Assembly: GCA_039028975.1 (NCBI GenBank) | Contig: JBCCHB010000042.1 | Coordinates: 39,885 to 103,884, forward strand | Length of the DNA: 64,000 bases | Origin: JAHBNG01 sp039028975 | GTDB lineage: Bacteria; Chloroflexota; Anaerolineae; Caldilineales; Caldilineaceae | Direction of reading: 5' to 3' | Shown: positions 26,256 through 34,826 of the stretch, piece after piece | Layout of the letters: every line of letters starts with the position of its first letter | Position numbering within the stretch: position 1 is the stretch's first letter | The notes under the pieces: model-generated | What the model was told of the DNA's origin: nothing | What the model saw: the letters and a program-made list of their open reading frames with translations, nothing else | Databases searched by the model: none | Translations under genes and position numbers: made by a program

Positions 26256-26290
26256 TTACAAGCTGTTGATTCAGTTCTTTTTCTGAAAGA

Positions 26291-26392
26291 ATATAGATAA
26301 AGCTTGTTCCCGTGAAGATGGAAAGTCTCCTCTTTCCAAGGGGCCTGAGCAAGTTAGACAAAAGCCGGGACAAAACTTTTCTGGCGGACGAT
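26291..26392. repeat. Family A repeat, decayed copy A6
   Basis: The right end GCCGGGACAAAACTTTTCTGGCGG is clear, followed by ACGATAA. The left half (AAGCTTGTTCCCG) is only loosely similar. It is part of a 560-bp gap (26123-26683) with no supported gene. Confidence 0.6.
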
Positions 26393-26540
26393 AAGTTAGT
26401 TTGACAGCGATGCCCTCCTCCCCGTATGATTGTGCCTAAAGTACATTCTCAATAGCCCTTAGTCGTTTGGTTGCTTAGCCCAAAGTCGGCTCTGTCGATG
26501 TCATTTCGATAGAAGTCTGCCCTGAAAATAACAGGGATTT

Positions 26541-26593
26541 AAAGATTCCACAGATGAATACGGAACAAAATCTGCGCAATCTGTGTAATCTTT
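26541..26593. repeat. Dispersed AAAGATTnCACAGAT-type palindrome
   Basis: AAAGATTCCACAGAT pairs with ATCTGTGTAATCTTT with one mismatch. It resembles a widespread intergenic repeat of environmental bacteria. It lies about 90 bp before trmFO. Confidence 0.65.
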
Positions 26594-26683
26594 GTTGATT
26601 TTCACTCCCTTCCGTTTGAAAACGTACTTTGGTTAATCCTATAGAAGTAGAAAGGCACGGTTAATTTTTATTTAGCGAAACTT

Positions 26684-28054
26684 ATGAACCAATCAATAAC
26701 GATTATCGGTGGCGGACTGGCGGGTACTGAAGCCGCATGGCAGATTGCCAACCGAGGACATCACGTCCGTCTTTATGAAATGCGCCCTCACCGGGGGACG
26801 GAAGCCCACCTGACCGATCGGTTGGCAGAGTTGGTCTGCAGCAACTCCATGGGCAGCACCTTGCCCGATCGTGCCCTGGGTGTTCTGAAAAATGAGATGG
26901 TACACATGGGCAGCATGGTCATCCATACGGCCTATAAACACGCCATCCCAGCCGGCGCGGCTTTAGCCGTTAGCCGAGATGATTTTGCCCACGAGATCAC
27001 CGAGCAGATTGCCAACCACCCCAACATTGAGCTGCATCGCGAAGAAGTGACTGATCTACCTCAAGGTCCCACGATTATGGCTACGGGGCCACTAACTAGC
27101 CCCGCACTGACGGAGAAGATTCAGGCGCTGACCGGCCAACGCCATCTCTACTTTTATGATGCCATGGCTCCGATTGTAGCGGCAGAGAGCATCGATATGA
27201 CTACGGCCTTCCGCCAAAGCCGCTATGACAAAGAGTCAGAATTGGGTACGGAGGAGGGGGACTACATTAACTGCCCCTTTACTGAGGAAGAGTATGAAGC
27301 GTTTGTCAACGCGGTGGTTGAGGCACCCAAAATCGAATTAAAGAAGGCTGATAAGGAGCTAGAACGCTACTTTGAAGGGTGTATGCCCATTGAGGTGCTG
27401 GCCAGTCGGGGCATGAAATCCCTATCCTTTGGCCCCATGCGCCCAGTGGGGTTAACTGATCCAAGAACGGGGCGTCGTCCCTTTGCTGCGGTTCAGCTTC
27501 GCCAAGATAATGTGGCTGGTACCCTGTACAACATGGTTGGCTTCCAAACAAATATCCGTTGGGGTGCCCAAGCGGATGTGCTGCGTATGATCCCGGGATT
27601 GGGGGAGGCCGAATTTGTGCGTCTAGGACAAATGCACCGAAACACATTCATCAACAGCCCCACTCTACTGAGACCTACGCTCCAATTTAAGGATCGGGAT
27701 GATCTCTTTTTTGCTGGGCAGATTACTGGAACGGAAGGATATGTGGGGAGCACTATGGGTGGTCTGGTAGCAGGGATCAACATGGTACGTCTGTTGAACA
27801 GTGAACCGTTGCTTGAACTACCTCGCACCTCTATGATTGGCGCGCTACTCTACTACATTACCCACGCTGAACCAGATAATTTTCAACCTATGAAAGCGAC
27901 CATGGGGCTACTACCAGATTTGGAGAAGCGAATTAAAGGGAAATGGGAACGATATGCGGCCTATGCCGAGCGAGCAAAGAAGGATTTTGAAACCTATCTA
28001 ACACACGTGGGGTTTGAAATGCTAAAAAAGGTTGTAACCGTTCGCGCCCCCTGA
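26684..28054 (+). CDS. trmFO: Methylenetetrahydrofolate-tRNA-(uracil-54-C5)-methyltransferase, FAD-dependent
   Basis: The 456-residue protein is TrmFO. The FAD-binding G-G-G-L-A-G-T-E starts at residue 9, and Y-E-M-R-P and the L-V-C-S-N-S motif follow. C-P-F-T-E-E-E-Y near residue 190 and K-S-L-S-F-G-P-M-R-P-V-G-L near 245 are diagnostic. G-T-E-G-Y-V-G-S-T-M-G-G-L near 345 completes the FAD site. The enzyme makes ribothymidine at position 54 of tRNA using methylenetetrahydrofolate. Its length is normal. The stop codon lies inside the first arm of an inverted repeat. Confidence 0.96.
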   Translation: MNQSITIIGGGLAGTEAAWQIANRGHHVRLYEMRPHRGTEAHLTDRLAELVCSNSMGSTLPDRALGVLKNEMVHMGSMVIHTAYKHAIPAGAALAVSRDDFAHEITEQIANHPNIELHREEVTDLPQGPTIMATGPLTSPALTEKIQALTGQRHLYFYDAMAPIVAAESIDMTTAFRQSRYDKESELGTEEGDYINCPFTEEEYEAFVNAVVEAPKIELKKADKELERYFEGCMPIEVLASRGMKSLSFGPMRPVGLTDPRTGRRPFAAVQLRQDNVAGTLYNMVGFQTNIRWGAQADVLRMIPGLGEAEFVRLGQMHRNTFINSPTLLRPTLQFKDRDDLFFAGQITGTEGYVGSTMGGLVAGINMVRLLNSEPLLELPRTSMIGALLYYITHAEPDNFQPMKATMGLLPDLEKRIKGKWERYAAYAERAKKDFETYLTHVGFEMLKKVVTVRAP

Positions 28055-28091
28055 GCTTGTCGAAGGGGTAACTCGGCTTCGACAAGCTCAG
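28051..28091. repeat. Perfect 15-bp inverted repeat at the trmFO stop
   Basis: CTGAGCTTGTCGAAG and CTTCGACAAGCTCAG form a perfect stem with an 11-nt loop. The trmFO TGA is within the left arm. This motif is a common dispersed repeat in many environmental bacteria; a related half copy occurs at about 16620. It can also help terminate transcription. Confidence 0.8.
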
Positions 28092-28166
28092 CCTACAGTG
28101 GGGGACTGAATGGCTACAAAAGGTTGCAGTCGTTTAGATTTTTTTATGTCAATAAGAATGAAAGCC

Positions 28167-28220
28167 TCATGTAACACATAACATCCAACCGCCATGATAA
28201 AATGGCGCTCGGGAACTCAT
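28167..28220 (-). CDS. Possible 17-residue small protein downstream of recX
   Basis: A consensus ribosome site AAAGGAGG sits 6 nt before an ATG at 28220. The frame M-S-S-R-A-P-F-Y-H-G-G-W-M-L-C-V-T ends at TGA. The 5' side carries a GC-rich hairpin (CTCGG and CCGAG, 28247-28270). It could be a small protein, a leader peptide, or chance. The only support is the strong ribosome site. Confidence 0.25.
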   Translation of the reverse strand: MSSRAPFYHGGWMLCVT

Positions 28221-28333
28221 AGGTTTCCTCCTTTGGTGTTACGGGCTCGGTCAGCAAAGTGGCCGAGTCCGATGTCTTTCTATTTGAATCCTTTTAAGAG
28301 ATGCTAGGCATCCATTCACCACCGATTCTTCAG

Positions 28334-28990
28334 CTAATCTTCGTTTCGGCCCCGCTCGATTAAGCCTCGTTCAATTACGGTTCGAATGATCTCATAAGAA
28401 AAGCCACGTCGTCCCAAGAACCCAGTAATTTTCTTCTTAAACACTTCTTCATCAAGCATAAGCCAGCGCTCCATCTTAGGCTCAACCGCAGCCCAGGCTG
28501 ATGCATCTTCATCTAATTCTGTTAGAACCGACGTAATGATTTCGTCATCGATTCCCTTGTGCCGCAGCTCTTGCCGCAAGGCCCGCTCCCCTTTGGGACG
28601 AAAGCGTTCCCGGTCGGCCACAAAGGCCCGAGCAAAGGCCTCATCGTCCACGTAGCTGTACTCGTAGAGGCGGTGGATAGTGGCTTCGATCACCTCACCT
28701 GGGTATTCTTTGTCAGCCAAATAGCGTTCAATCTCTCGGCAGCTTCGTTGGCGATACCCTAAATAACGCAGAGCAGCGTGAAACGCCTTATTATATCCAT
28801 CGGCTTCCTTTAACTGAGCAATCTCTGCTTCTGTCAGCTTCTGCCCCTTCTTTAGATGCATGGCTGCATCCATAGAGAGTCCAAAGGCAAACGCATCATC
28901 GAGGAAAACGCTTACACGGTCTTTATTTTTTTGCTGCTGCTTCAGGGCCGTAATGGTTTTGCCGGCCGGTGGTTTCGTTGGAACATCCAT
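28334..28990 (-). CDS. recX: RecX family regulatory protein
   Basis: The 218-residue protein matches RecX, with tandem three-helix units. They are recognisable by A-L-R-Y-L-G-Y-R-Q-R-S-C-R-E-I, Y-S-Y-V-D-D-E-A-F-A-R-A-F and the basic R-P-K-G-E-R-A-L-R-Q-E-L segment. RecX binds RecA filaments and limits recombinase activity. An N-terminal extension of about 50 residues with beta-like character is also seen in other long RecX proteins. recA is not in the window. The gene is transcribed away from hslO. Confidence 0.9.
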   Translation of the reverse strand: MDVPTKPPAGKTITALKQQQKNKDRVSVFLDDAFAFGLSMDAAMHLKKGQKLTEAEIAQLKEADGYNKAFHAALRYLGYRQRSCREIERYLADKEYPGEVIEATIHRLYEYSYVDDEAFARAFVADRERFRPKGERALRQELRHKGIDDEIITSVLTELDEDASAWAAVEPKMERWLMLDEEVFKKKITGFLGRRGFSYEIIRTVIERGLIERGRNED

Positions 28991-29089
28991 ATAAGTTTGC
29001 GGTACGCTCTTTAGGTAGGTCTACATTGTATCACTATCTGATTTGGATTCAAAGCATTCGAGGGACGCACCCTCACAATAAGAACCTAT

Positions 29090-29117
29090 TTGAAGCTGAT
29101 TTTGCGTATGGTATAAT
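29090..29117 (+). promoter_or_regulatory. Promoter of hslO with extended -10
   Basis: TTGAAG is followed by 16 nt and TATAAT, and TGG just before the -10 box makes an extended -10. It lies 33 bp before the start codon. Confidence 0.75.
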
Positions 29118-29149
29118 AGAGATGTTTCATAAAGAGAGAACCTCCATTG

Positions 29150-30082
29150 ATGGAAGAGTTGATTGATGAAGAGTGCAAAGCTGAAAATAAACTTATGATA
29201 TCAGAAGATTACCTTGTTCGGATTATGGCCAAGGAGGCTGGCATTCGGGGGTTGGCTTGTGTGACTACGGATACGGCGAACGAAAGCACCCGGAGACATA
29301 ATACATTTTCTACAGCGGGAGCCGTTTTGGCTTCTGGGTTAACCAGCGCGGCCTTATTAGGGGCCTTGTTGAATATCAAACAGCGGATTGCCATCAAATT
29401 CCAGGGGAATGGACCTGTTCAGAAATGCATTGCTGAATCGGATGCATATGGTCGCGTACGTGGCTATGTAGCTGTTCCAGAAGTCGAACTGCCGCGTCAT
29501 TTTGGCCGGCCTGATATTGCCAGGGCGATGGGAAATGAAGGGCTGCTGACTGTTGTCAAGGATCTTGGCAACAAGGGCATGCATGAAGGCGTTGTCGCAT
29601 TGGTTGACGGGTCAATTGAACAAGATGTTCTACATTATCTGACGCGCTCGGAGCAGGTTCAATCGTTGATTGATATTGATGGTATTGTGTCGGATAATCC
29701 AATGGCAGAGGATCAGATAGTGGCTTCCGGAGGGATGCTATTACAAGCGCTACCCGGGGTTGACGAGAAGAAGTTCGATAATCTATCAGCCCGTTTTGAT
29801 GAGCTGCCTTCCGTGGCCCAAGAACTGAACCATGGGCGGACACTTGAAGAGTTACTGGCTCATGTCATGGCAGGAATTGAATACGAGACACTAGAAAAAC
29901 GCTCCGTACATTTTAGCTGCTCATGTAGTTGGAAACGGACAGAAAAAGCACTGCTGATATTAGGACGCGCCGAGTTGGAATCACTTATGGCAGAAGGTGA
30001 AGCCACCGTCGATTGTCATTTTTGTGGTGAGCAATATATCTTTGGTCAGGAAGCACTAGAGACCATTATTGATAAGTTGTAG
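29150..30082 (+). CDS. hslO: Hsp33 redox-regulated chaperone
   Basis: The 310-residue protein is Hsp33. The N-terminal domain shows G-I-R-G-L-A-C-V-T-T, the A-L-L-G-A-L-L segment and Q-G-N-G-P. The zinc redox switch at the C-terminus has C-S-C-S-W-K-R and, about 30 residues later, C-H-F-C-G-E-Q-Y. In oxidative stress the cysteines form disulfides, zinc is released and the chaperone becomes active. An ATG at 29150 is preferred over the TTG one codon earlier. A second plausible start lies at about 29192, just before the conserved core. An extended -10 promoter precedes it. Confidence 0.94.
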   Translation: MEELIDEECKAENKLMISEDYLVRIMAKEAGIRGLACVTTDTANESTRRHNTFSTAGAVLASGLTSAALLGALLNIKQRIAIKFQGNGPVQKCIAESDAYGRVRGYVAVPEVELPRHFGRPDIARAMGNEGLLTVVKDLGNKGMHEGVVALVDGSIEQDVLHYLTRSEQVQSLIDIDGIVSDNPMAEDQIVASGGMLLQALPGVDEKKFDNLSARFDELPSVAQELNHGRTLEELLAHVMAGIEYETLEKRSVHFSCSCSWKRTEKALLILGRAELESLMAEGEATVDCHFCGEQYIFGQEALETIIDKL

Positions 30083-30099
30083 TGTAGTAGGAGAATTAT

Positions 30100-33000
30100 A
30101 TGCAGCGGCTTGCAATTGTCATGACAAGTCTAATTTGTGCGCTCTATTTATTTGCCCCGTCATCCACCACAACAATCGCTCAGGACACTGGTCAGGAAAT
30201 CAGCCAGAACAGTAGTCAGAGTACCGACCCAATCCCTCCCTCAGAGAATCAGTTGCCTCTTTCCATTACACCCATATCTCGTCCACAGATTGTCCAGGCC
30301 CAAATTGTAGGAGGGCAGGATGCCACAGCAGGCGAATATCCCTGGCAGGTATTCATTATGGCAGGACCCTATCAGTGCGGTGGAGCGCTTATTGATCCCG
30401 AGTGGGTGCTGACAGCCGCTCATTGTATGTTTAATGGAAGCAGGCAACCCTTTCCCTTTTCACAGATCCGGGTAACCCTGGGAGAGCATAATCTTTCTAC
30501 CAGTGATGGATTTGAGCAAGAGATAAAGATAGCCGAATATATCATCCACCCAGAGTACAATGACCAAACCAGTGATTCTGACTTAGCCCTCATTCGCCTG
30601 AGTGAACCAGCAACTCTGAATAGCAGAGTGAGCGTCATTGAACTAACCAATACGGACGATAGTAGCCTAGCCGCTCCCAATATCAATGCTATCGTTACTG
30701 GATGGGGGGCTACGCTGGAAAATGGTGGAGGGGCATCCATTCTACAAGAAGTGACTGTCCCGATTGTCCTACAGAAAACTTGTATCGAATCGTACGGGAG
30801 CCAGATCACACCCAACATGATCTGCGCTGGATATTCCCAAGGTGGGAAGGACGCCTGTCAAGGTGACAGTGGTGGCCCGCTAATTGTACCTGCTGAGAAT
30901 GGTTGGAAGCTAGCTGGCTTAGTGAGTTGGGGAATTGGCTGTGCAAGGCAAGGGAATTATGGCGTTTACACTAGGATAACAACCTTTGCATCTTGGGTGT
31001 ATGAACAGAGCGGTACTCTACCTACCGTAACCCCAACATTGACCCGTACACCAACTGCCACCAGAACCCCGACCCCTACTCGTACCTTTACCCCGACAGC
31101 AACACCAACGGCAACGTCAACCAGCCTTTCAGGCAATACGGCGACGCCATCCCGTACGCCAACGTTAACCCGCACACCAACCCCAACCCGTACCCCCACA
31201 CCCTTAATCGGTGTACCGTCTGGTAGCCTCCTGCTGAATGGTGATTTTGAGACACCACCCCATTCGGAGTGGACCCAAAATTCTTCCAACTACGGCAGTG
31301 GTGAATCCGCGTTGGTTTTGCGATTAGCCGATTATCAAGGAGCCATTGCCCCCCGTTCTGGTTCTTATGCGGTTTGGCTTGGGGGCGCCGATCTAGAAGA
31401 AGGTGACTTGACCCAATCGGTCTTTCTACCCCAAAGAGAGTCGATACGCTTGACGTACTACTATCAGATCAATTCGCTGGAAGAGAACTGTACCTCCGAT
31501 CAAGTACAAATGCGGGTCAATAGCCAAATCGTCGACTCGGTTGCCCTTTGTCAAGAGACCATCACGGATCAATGGATTCAGGCCCAAGTCAATTTGACTG
31601 AATTTGCTGGTCAATCAATCACGCTCGGTTTCCACGTCAGCACAGACGACTTCAGCCCTATATTTTCGGGCAAAGTTGCATCCAGCAACTTCTTTTTAGA
31701 CGATGTCTCAATTGTCTCCCAGGGGGGGCTAATCCCATCGCCCACATCAACGCCCACGCCCACATCTACGGCAACCTCAACGCCTATTGAAGCTAGCGTA
31801 ACGCCACCGCCAACCCCGACGGCAACCGCAACGCCCCAGCCTGCAATCATCAGCAATGGAGACTTTGCAGAGGGTGCCAATGGTGCGTGGACCGAATCTT
31901 CGACTATATTCGGTAACCAAGGCGCACTAATTATTTCGGCCGTCAATCTACCCAAGCCGCTGGCTCCTCGCTCTGGTTCGTATGCAGCTTGGCTAGGGGC
32001 TGCCGACAACGAAGTTAGCTCGCTGAGCCAGGAAGTAACATTGCCATCCAATGCCGAGTCATTGCTCTTTTACTACCAAGCATACTCAGTGGACGATTGT
32101 AACATTGACATTGCCAGCATTAACATGGGTGGGACCACCCAGATAGAGCTGCCCCTCTGCTCTCTGTTTGAAAAGACTTCCTGGACGCTTCAGACAGTTG
32201 ACATACAGAGGTATGCTGGGCAGACGGTTGAGTTGGAATTTAAGTTAACTGCAGATGAAAACTATATTAGCCATTGGTTCCTGGATGATATCTCTATCTC
32301 AACTACGGCGCGGCCTCAACTGAATGCTTCTCCAGACTCACTGGATTTTGTCGCTTCTACCCAGAGCCAGGAGGTGCCAAGCCAGCAGATTCAAGTTTTG
32401 GCTGGTGAGAATACCAAATGGACTGTATCGGTTGCTGGAGGTACTTGGCTCTCTGCCACAGTAAATGGTGGATTTGTCGGAAGTGGCACAGATCTGATCA
32501 CGGTCGCAATTGCTCCAGAAAATCTACCCATTGGTGATTACGATGGGCTGCTTTCGATTCAATCGGGCGCGTCAATGGTTGAGATTCCTGTAAACCTTAC
32601 CCTCTCCAATTCTGTCTCCAATACGGCTTCCGATACCATCGATTTACGCGTTGACTCAGGCATTCAGGGCATGAACATGGCCTGGACAGTTCCCAACTCA
32701 ACAGCAGTCCAATTCTACCAGGTATATCGGGTTGAAAATCAGTCGCTTGTGCCGGCTGATAGGAGCACGTTACCTTATTTCTATCAAGTGGATGATGGCG
32801 AGGACAATGATCTAGTCAGCGGGCAACAGTACTGTTATCGAGTCGGGGCATTTTCTGATGAAAGTCAACTCATCGGTACCACAACAGGGCCAGCCTTGTC
32901 CATATCCGGCGTCGTCTGTGCTACCTTTGGCCGATTTGGCCTATGGATTCCAGATATGGCTGTCCCACCCAATACAGATATTGTGATACCTGTTCATATG

Positions 33001-34119
33001 GTCAACGGTGATGGCATTCGTTTACGGGAGACCGATCTATGGCTCGACTATGACTCGGACGTGATCTCCGTGACAGGCATTCTCAATTCTGCATTGGCTC
33101 CAGAGTACGATTGGTCTTTTTATACAGTGGATGTAGAAAACAGCCGCAAGCGCCTCTTCGTAAATGTTACACCGGCTAATTCAGAGAATCCGTCCATGAT
33201 CAACGGCAAAGGACCACTCTTTTATCTAAGGGCAGATGTGGTGGGCGCCGTTGGTTCACGTACTTCCCTTGAACTTCGCGATGTAAACACCATTAATGGC
33301 GGTTCGACCATCACCGCAGAGGATGGATCCGAAGATGGGCAAAACATCACGCTAGAATTAACCAATAGCCTGCTCAGGGTTGAACAAATTGGTGCATACC
33401 GTCTAGGGGATTTGGATGGTGACGGACGTATTGAGGAATCAGATGCCTCCAGAGTGCTAGACATCTCAACCCAACAGGTGAAGGCTGATAACCTAGAAGC
33501 CAATGCGGCAGATATCAATGGCTCAGGTGACATTGATGCCGGAGATGCTGCGTTGATTTTATACAATACGGCAACAGGGCAGTGGCCTTGGTCGGCAGAT
33601 TCGGCTGTTGTGAGTGGATCGAACAAGCAAAATGATTTGGGTCAACAAGCCACCAGCGATAGCCCTATCGAAGTTGCTCTAGTGGATACAGATGGATACA
33701 GCGGTGGAACTGTTGTTTTGACCATGCGCGCCAATAACCTCAACAACTTGGCGGCAGCCGAGCTGCTGATCAATTACGATCCAAATATCGTTGCGGATGT
33801 TGTCTCCGCCAGTACGAGTACTGAACTAAGTGGCTTTACTATCCAATACCATAACACCGGGCAAGGTCAACTTTATATTGCTCTGGCTGGTGGGGAAGAA
33901 GTGGGCACCGTCTCGTCCTTGGGTACCGTGACCTTACGCTTAAAGAGTGAGATAGCCAACCGGACAAGTAAACTACTATTGGCCCAAGCTGAACTGTATG
34001 ATCTGAATGGGCGTAATCTGATTACCTCATATAATGACAATACTTTGCAACTGTCCAGCGCAACGCTTGCCGTGGGAGATGAGGAACAGACAGTCTTCTT
34101 GCCCATTATCACCCGTTAG
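30100..34119 (+). CDS. Secreted trypsin-like serine protease with jelly-roll, BACON-like, cohesin and dockerin-like modules
   Basis: The 1339-residue protein has a signal peptide (about 1-28) and then a chymotrypsin-fold protease starting at I-V-G-G (69-72). The triad is H108 (T-A-A-H-C), D161 and S257 (G-D-S-G-G). D251, six residues before the serine, predicts cleavage after Lys or Arg. Two Thr/Pro linkers separate two similar jelly-roll modules (about 375-545 and 585-740). A BACON-like domain, a fibronectin-like domain and a cohesin-like domain follow. A dockerin-like pair of calcium loops (D-L-D-G-D-G and D-I-N-G-S-G), a second cohesin-like domain and the terminal F-L-P-I-I-T-R complete it. 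It probably works as an extracellular protease attached to the surface or to a complex. It follows hslO by 17 bp. Confidence 0.9.
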   Translation: MQRLAIVMTSLICALYLFAPSSTTTIAQDTGQEISQNSSQSTDPIPPSENQLPLSITPISRPQIVQAQIVGGQDATAGEYPWQVFIMAGPYQCGGALIDPEWVLTAAHCMFNGSRQPFPFSQIRVTLGEHNLSTSDGFEQEIKIAEYIIHPEYNDQTSDSDLALIRLSEPATLNSRVSVIELTNTDDSSLAAPNINAIVTGWGATLENGGGASILQEVTVPIVLQKTCIESYGSQITPNMICAGYSQGGKDACQGDSGGPLIVPAENGWKLAGLVSWGIGCARQGNYGVYTRITTFASWVYEQSGTLPTVTPTLTRTPTATRTPTPTRTFTPTATPTATSTSLSGNTATPSRTPTLTRTPTPTRTPTPLIGVPSGSLLLNGDFETPPHSEWTQNSSNYGSGESALVLRLADYQGAIAPRSGSYAVWLGGADLEEGDLTQSVFLPQRESIRLTYYYQINSLEENCTSDQVQMRVNSQIVDSVALCQETITDQWIQAQVNLTEFAGQSITLGFHVSTDDFSPIFSGKVASSNFFLDDVSIVSQGGLIPSPTSTPTPTSTATSTPIEASVTPPPTPTATATPQPAIISNGDFAEGANGAWTESSTIFGNQGALIISAVNLPKPLAPRSGSYAAWLGAADNEVSSLSQEVTLPSNAESLLFYYQAYSVDDCNIDIASINMGGTTQIELPLCSLFEKTSWTLQTVDIQRYAGQTVELEFKLTADENYISHWFLDDISISTTARPQLNASPDSLDFVASTQSQEVPSQQIQVLAGENTKWTVSVAGGTWLSATVNGGFVGSGTDLITVAIAPENLPIGDYDGLLSIQSGASMVEIPVNLTLSNSVSNTASDTIDLRVDSGIQGMNMAWTVPNSTAVQFYQVYRVENQSLVPADRSTLPYFYQVDDGEDNDLVSGQQYCYRVGAFSDESQLIGTTTGPALSISGVVCATFGRFGLWIPDMAVPPNTDIVIPVHMVNGDGIRLRETDLWLDYDSDVISVTGILNSALAPEYDWSFYTVDVENSRKRLFVNVTPANSENPSMINGKGPLFYLRADVVGAVGSRTSLELRDVNTINGGSTITAEDGSEDGQNITLELTNSLLRVEQIGAYRLGDLDGDGRIEESDASRVLDISTQQVKADNLEANAADINGSGDIDAGDAALILYNTATGQWPWSADSAVVSGSNKQNDLGQQATSDSPIEVALVDTDGYSGGTVVLTMRANNLNNLAAAELLINYDPNIVADVVSASTSTELSGFTIQYHNTGQGQLYIALAGGEEVGTVSSLGTVTLRLKSEIANRTSKLLLAQAELYDLNGRNLITSYNDNTLQLSSATLAVGDEEQTVFLPIITR

Positions 34120-34320
34120 TGCAGTGTTCGATAAGTTATGCTACTTTAGCTGTAGCCCGATCTTTTTGGGTATCGGTTGGCTCGAAATGACACTGCACAT
34201 TCTGTGCGATTGGCTACATTTTCCCCCCATTCTGGACCTATGGGTAAAGCTAAGCCATTTTAGGCGGCGAAGGTGGCGTAATCGATCTGCTCCAAATGAA
34301 ACTCATGGATTCTTGACTCC

Positions 34321-34339
34321 ACCGCCCTGCAAGGGCGGT
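34321..34339. repeat. Perfect 8-bp-stem hairpin in the gap after the protease gene
   Basis: ACCGCCCT and AGGGCGGT flank a 3-nt loop. The gap 34120-34826 also contains copy B3 (34411-34490) and an imperfect inverted repeat of the words GAATTGC and GGTGAATT (about 34500-34590). I see no gene in it. Confidence 0.55.
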
Positions 34340-34410
34340 CTACCAATGGCCCGTCCTACTGGTGCAAAATTTAGCATACATTGTACTAATGCATAGCGGC
34401 TAAAAAGAAA

Positions 34411-34490
34411 CTGTACTGCGGTCGTCTGAAAACCGGAGTTTTCTTTAGCTCTACCAGAGTAACCAAACTCCACTTTTCAAATGGCGCTGG
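34411..34490. repeat. Family B covarying palindrome, copy B3
   Basis: Starts TGTACTGCGGTCG, with arms GAAAACCGGAGTTT and AAACTCCACTTTTC, and ends TGGCGCTGGCGATAG. Arms match at 12 of 14 positions. Confidence 0.82.
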
Positions 34491-34826
34491 CGATAGCAGA
34501 ATTGCAAATGGTGAATTCTTAATACTAGCTGAATGGGTTGGCAGCACAGACCCTGTCATTCAGCATTCGCAATTCACCGTTCACCGTTCATCATCTACGA
34601 TTCAGGGCGGATGCCCTTTGGGCGCGGCCATAACAATCGCAAGTTTCTACTCAATTGCCAATGTCTCCCAACGGTCATATAATGGTATTCTATACCCAAG
34701 CCCCGCATAAAGTAACATTTTTTTCTCGAGCAGCGGCGTTACTTTATCACGACCGCCAGTATACTTTTGAGGAACCATTAACCACAAGAAGAAGTAATTC
34801 AGACAAAAACCCAAAAGGGGGAACCA

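Noticed and set aside
28240..28275. tRNA-like hairpin GGCTCGGTCAGC
   Set aside because: No acceptor stem, anticodon arm or T-loop could be assembled around it.
30966..31289. Minus-strand frame rich in V-G-V repeats
   Set aside because: It is the antisense of the Thr/Pro linker of the protease gene.
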